A DNA stretch of 64,000 nt from Magnolia sinica (taxonomy: Eukaryota; Streptophyta; Magnoliopsida; Magnoliales; Magnoliaceae), in NCBI RefSeq assembly GCF_029962835.1, contig NC_080588.1, positions 44,933,001-44,997,000 on the forward strand, written 5' to 3'. The first letter of the stretch is position 1. The number at the start of each line of letters is the position of its first letter. The translations under genes and the position numbers were made by a program. The notes beneath the pieces are model-generated. The model was given only the letters and a program-made list of their open reading frames with translations. It was not told the DNA's origin and did not search any database. Shown here one piece after another: positions 60,201 through 64,000 of this stretch.

Positions 60201-61203
60201 AGAGCAATTATACTGATATGTGGACTTATTGAGCAGGAACTGCATATCTATTCATTCATTCATTCACTATCCACTCGGTCTGGTGGTGTATAACTATTTA
60301 CTACGTGTACCTTCGCATGGCCAGGATTTCGGTTGGGCGCACGACTAACCTGAGATCAGGAGTTTACCACATTGAGTCAGACTATCCAAATTTAGGTATG
60401 AGACTGGTTTGGATAGAAATCCTTTGTGGTGGACCCCATAGCCTACAATACTACGTACTATCATCCCAACTTCACATTCCAGCATGGTCATTTCATTCAC
60501 ACCGCATATTACATTGCATTCGCAGTACTTAGCATTTTGGGTTACTATGTTTTTGCACTTATATGACCTTGATGAGGTTGATGGTATTCGTGGCTCGTCA
60601 GGATTTGCATATTGCATTGCATCCTCAGCATCTGTTATTGTCTTATTATGTTTTGCATCGTGTAGCCTTGGTACGGCTGATAGCACTCATGGACTTACAG
60701 TATATTTCTACTTACTCTGATATCGTATGATTCATAATCTTGTCAGTATTTTCGCTTATTCCGATGATGTATGATTATTGGGCTTTATGGTATACTTGGC
60801 ACTTATCTTGTGCACACACTTTCACCACCCTTTAAACTTTTGTAAGCTTATGCACGATAGATGCGTGCAAGTGGCGTTAGGTTACAGCAGCATTGAGCTT
60901 GGAGCGTGCAACTGCCTTCTAGAGCTTTGATTTTGATATATGTATTTTCCTTTCAGTATTGTTTTCAAATGATTATATTAGTGGAAATGTGATGATGATG
61001 TTATCTTTATGATTTGGGTATACTTGTGGTTATGCTCCATTACAAAAAAAAATTCATACTGAAAATCCTCCTTGTAGGATCCCAGGATCGGAATCGGGCA
61101 CGTGAGTGCCAAGATCCGAGAATGGGGCACTACAGAGGCTGTCAGCACCAGATTCGGCGATCGAAAATTTTGTGAGCCCGTTTTTCAAGTTTGGGGTGTG
61201 ACA
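56753..61203 (+). mobile_element. Full-length family A element, 4451 bp solo-LTR-like unit
   Basis: Starts TGTAAGACCC and ends GGTGTGACA, with a perfect 5 bp duplication ATTTA on both sides. The left half (to about 58700) matches 1-2698 and 23870-25895 in reverse. The right half matches both arms of the palindrome at 3177-7810 and the left part of 22888-25895. It contains the GC-rich core (about 56905-56950), a (CT)n tract (57192-57235), the purple-patch GGGCCCACC motifs and, at 59640-61200, the 'cacgacacagtggga'-type block in reverse. No ORF is convincing. The ends and duplication size fit LTR integration, implying a retroelement family with unusually long LTRs. Strand is arbitrary. Confidence 0.8.
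57192..57235 (+). repeat. (CT)n microsatellite
   Basis: About 22 CT units inside the family A element. The equivalent positions in the other two copies hold shorter GA tracts in reverse. Confidence 0.95.
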
Positions 61204-61208
61204 ATTTA

Positions 61209-61291
61209 AATGCGAAATGCATGGAATTGATCGTCAAATGCATGGAATTGACCGCGAAGTGAAGGAAATTCACTGCGAAATGAATATCTTA
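61209..61291 (-). repeat. Minisatellite array, continuation beyond the insertion
   Basis: A few units (GCGAAATGCATGGAATTGA and variants) continue the 56060-56752 array after the family A element, proving that the element landed inside the array. Confidence 0.9.
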
Positions 61292-61636
61292 TTGACTAAA
61301 AGAGGCCTGACTGAAGAACTTGAACTTGTGACATGAATCAGGTTATGCCGACAAGGATATCGGATAAGAGTTCCAGATTTATTATAATTGATTTCAATGT
61401 AATCCTACTCACACCACCAAAATCTAATTTTCATAACTCGGATTATAAGCATAATAGTAGCAGGTTCCTGAAATCCCTCTAGGACATGGATTTTCAGAAA
61501 GTATCTAGCCAATCATTAATATTTATTCAAAGTTTGAATCGTAGTGGTAAGAAATTCATAATTTCAAAGAATGCAACAGATGTATTCAATATATAACATT
61601 CACGGTCGTATTACAAAAACTGCATTATAAATTACA
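61292..61636. other. 3' flank of the mudrA gene
   Basis: AT-rich. No repeat unit or gene seen. Presumably the mudrA 3' untranslated region and spacer. Confidence 0.4.
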
Positions 61637-64000
61637 TTATTTCGGAAGTATTGAAAATTTACGACTCCGACGATTATGCCCTATTTGTTTGCAACGTCCG
61701 CATTTTACTTTTTTACGTTCCTCTCCACGGGAAAGGATCTGTGCCTTCTTCAGTCTTTCAGCTGACCTCCTCTGTAGCGGGGGCTTGATACTCTCACAGT
61801 ACTCTTTGAATCTAAAAGAAATTTTTCATTGACTCCTGTCTCGTACTGGGTACATGAATCTTCGTACATGATCTGGTAATTCCTCGCCATGTACAACGGG
61901 GAGCAGTACAAATAATAAGGAATATTATAGTTTATACATGTTGAAAGAACATGAAAATAAGGAAATCCCTTTACTTCAAACTCGCAACATGTACATGAAA
62001 GCTCACTGAGCTTGCCAGTATCACTGTAGTCTCCTACAACATAGTATTCATCCCGAGAAATTACATGGCAACAAACATCTCGTGCCTTCGGTATGAGATT
62101 CTTTAATTGTTTCTCGGCCTACAGTGTCAACGATCCAACGAATGATGATGCTGATACTCTTCTCTTATAAAACATCTCTTAAATTTTCATTATGACTGTC
62201 TCTATCAGTATAGTCATGGGATATTCTCGTGCTTCTTTGAATAAAGCATTAACACACTCAGCTATGTTTGTAATGACCAAATTAAATCTTTTTCCTAAGA
62301 AGTGCGAAGATGCCCATTTTTCATACCATATTTCCCTCAGCCATGCATGTACCGGGGGATTGGTAAGTTCGATATCATACATTAACTTTTTGAACTCAAC
62401 CCTCTTACAAGTCTTTACAACTTGCCAGTAGTAGATTTTTAACGACATATCTTTGAATGTGTCCACCAAGTTTCGATATATATGGTAGGCGCAGTAGTCA
62501 TGGATTGCTTCTTAGAAGACTTGAGGAACTTCTTTCATTAGACCTTTATGTTGGTCCGATATGATCACAAGACCAGGTAAATCCCCTAATGAATAACTGA
62601 GGTAGGTAAGGAACTAGTTCCAACTGCTATTGTTCTCTAATTCTCCGATACCAAAAGTGACTGGAAAGATATGATTGTCGTCATCCAAACCTATAGCAAC
62701 GAATAGAACACCCTTGTACTTACCTTTTAGATGCATCCCGTCAACGGCCAAGACCCTTGGCAGAGATGTTTGAAAAATTCTGACGCATTGTCCGAGCACA
62801 ACAAAACAACTCTCGAACCTCGTCGTTTGTGGATTCACAAGTAGGGCAGTCACTGTCCCCGAGTTCGCCATCCTCAACTCATGCAAGTACATTGGGAGTT
62901 CTTTATAAGAGTCTTCATAATACCCCATTACGCGATTTATTGCAATTTCGTTAACGCGTCATGCCTTCTTATAGCTAATAAGAATATTATACTTCTTTTG
63001 CATTGTGAATATAATGTCCTTCGACCTTAATCCCAGGCGTTGCTCAATGCGATTGACAACCAACTCACTACATAGTTTACTGCTTGCTTACCAATGATCA
63101 CTCTTCATCCATGACATTCCACATGTACGTATGGACGTGTAAGCCTTAATCTTGAATATCTCCGCATCATTTACCCTAGATGCGTGTACCCTCCATTCAC
63201 ACTTATCTTCTATACACACCACGGTAAATTTCTTGGATGTGGAATACAAGACCTTGTATTGAAAGTTATTGCGAATTATAAATTGTCTCAAAACATACTT
63301 ACACCGGCTCTTGTCCTTAAACGTTTGGCCAATGACTATATCAATCAGGTCTTCAAGTAGATATAAATACAGTGACAAGTCTGCATTGGTGAAACCAGCA
63401 TCCTCGAAAGGCACAATGGCAGAGCCAGTGGTGAAGTCCGATGTTCGAGCCTGCTCAGGCAATGGAATGTCACTTTTACTTATGTTTCTGGTGTTGGATT
63501 TTGAGGGCAAATCTACTCTTATAAATGAAGGTGATGCCGTATATTCACTTCTGATCTTGAAGTCAGCCGACGCCCTCACTTGACTTGTCATGAAGTTTGA
63601 TGTTTGAGCCAGCTCGGGTACTGGAGTGTTGCTTAGAGGAACAGGTGAAGGTGATGTCATATATTCATATTTCAAGCCATGTTCCTCACCCAAACTTTCA
63701 ACAGCTGGGGTGTCATGTTCGAAACCACTGTAAGCCACCGGGTCTTCGAGTATTGCCTTATTAACGCGCTGCATTGTCTCGATGAATAAAGAGATGTAGT
63801 GATCTGGATGCTTCAACTATGCTGCCAAGAACATTCTCACATCTTCGTCGTCTTCAATTACAGTTGGAGGGACTGATTAATTTGTGCAAGGATATAATGC
63901 TTTCAACCTAATATCATAATCCTTAGGTATACTCTTCGCAATCCTGTACATTTTCGATAGAAGCTCATCATATGTAGTGTCAACGCCCACAGTAGTAGCT
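61637..64000 (-). pseudogene. MULE (mudrA-like) transposase, 5' end beyond the window
   Basis: On minus, entering from 64000: VDTTYDELLSKMYRIAKSIP (about 63930), two stops, then DHYISLFIETMQ and a variable linker. The MuDR N-terminal DNA-binding domain follows, reading VIGQTFKDKSRCKYVLRQFI and CEWRVHASR (about 63160-63350). The MULE catalytic domain has LAVDGMHLKGKYKGVLFVAI (first Asp, about 62745) and IISDQHKGL (second Asp, about 62550). A SWIM finger reads SCTCCEFEVKGFPYFH (about 61955-62000); its third Cys is Tyr. Near the C-terminus a zinc knuckle CGRCKQIGHNRRSR (about 61685) has lost its last Cys. At least six stops and a frameshift make it nonfunctional. It is convergent with the Ulp1-like gene at 47909-51836. 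Confidence 0.92.

Overview
The window reads as repeat-rich nuclear DNA of a flowering plant. The evidence is Ty1-copia, PIF/Harbinger, Mutator-like (MULE) and CACTA-type relics of plant lineages, a telomere-like TTTAGG array, and no sign of bacterial gene organisation. A degenerate motif around TGGGCCCCACCAT recurs all over the window. A magnoliid-type host is only an impression. No intact host gene could be proven; nearly all interpretable sequence is transposable elements, many nested in one another.

Layout. 1-2698: truncated copy of a long element family (called family A here) with TG...CA ends. 2699-12445: degenerate TTTAGG array with a higher-order monomer, split at 3177-7810 by a 4.6 kb near-perfect palindrome built from family A ends. 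12450-12985: three copies of a ~165 bp satellite. 12986-19657: lower-repeat, AT-rich, gene-like DNA with candidate exons on the minus strand. 19658-20257: a 600 bp MITE. 21755-22887: AT-rich tandem repeats plus a CACTA-type terminus, abutting a second, near-complete family A copy (22888-25895).

27037-44597 is a dead PIF/Harbinger element. Its transposase gene is split by two insertions with perfect 5 bp target duplications: a 3.9 kb LTR-like unit (27273-31215, GTACG) and a complete 10.9 kb Ty1-copia element of SIRE/Maximus type on the minus strand (31322-42237, ATAGG). The transposase resumes at 42238 and is followed by the Myb/SANT-like second Harbinger gene.

47.5-64.0 kb looks like a large MULE of the class carrying an Ulp1-like protease gene: a DUF1985 plus C48-protease pseudogene on the plus strand (47909-51836) and a mudrA transposase pseudogene on the minus strand (64000-61637), convergent. 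Between them, and in the first intron of the protease gene, lie 21 bp minisatellite arrays. A defective LTR element with one ORF (about 52.8-56.05 kb) and a 4451 bp solo-LTR-like family A element (56753-61203, duplication ATTTA) have inserted between the two genes.

Two retroelements in the window (the copia element and the one at 52.8-56.05 kb) carry related accessory ORFs of the plant-transposon-associated protein type. All coding elements have stops or frameshifts, so the region is best read as a layered record of insertions.
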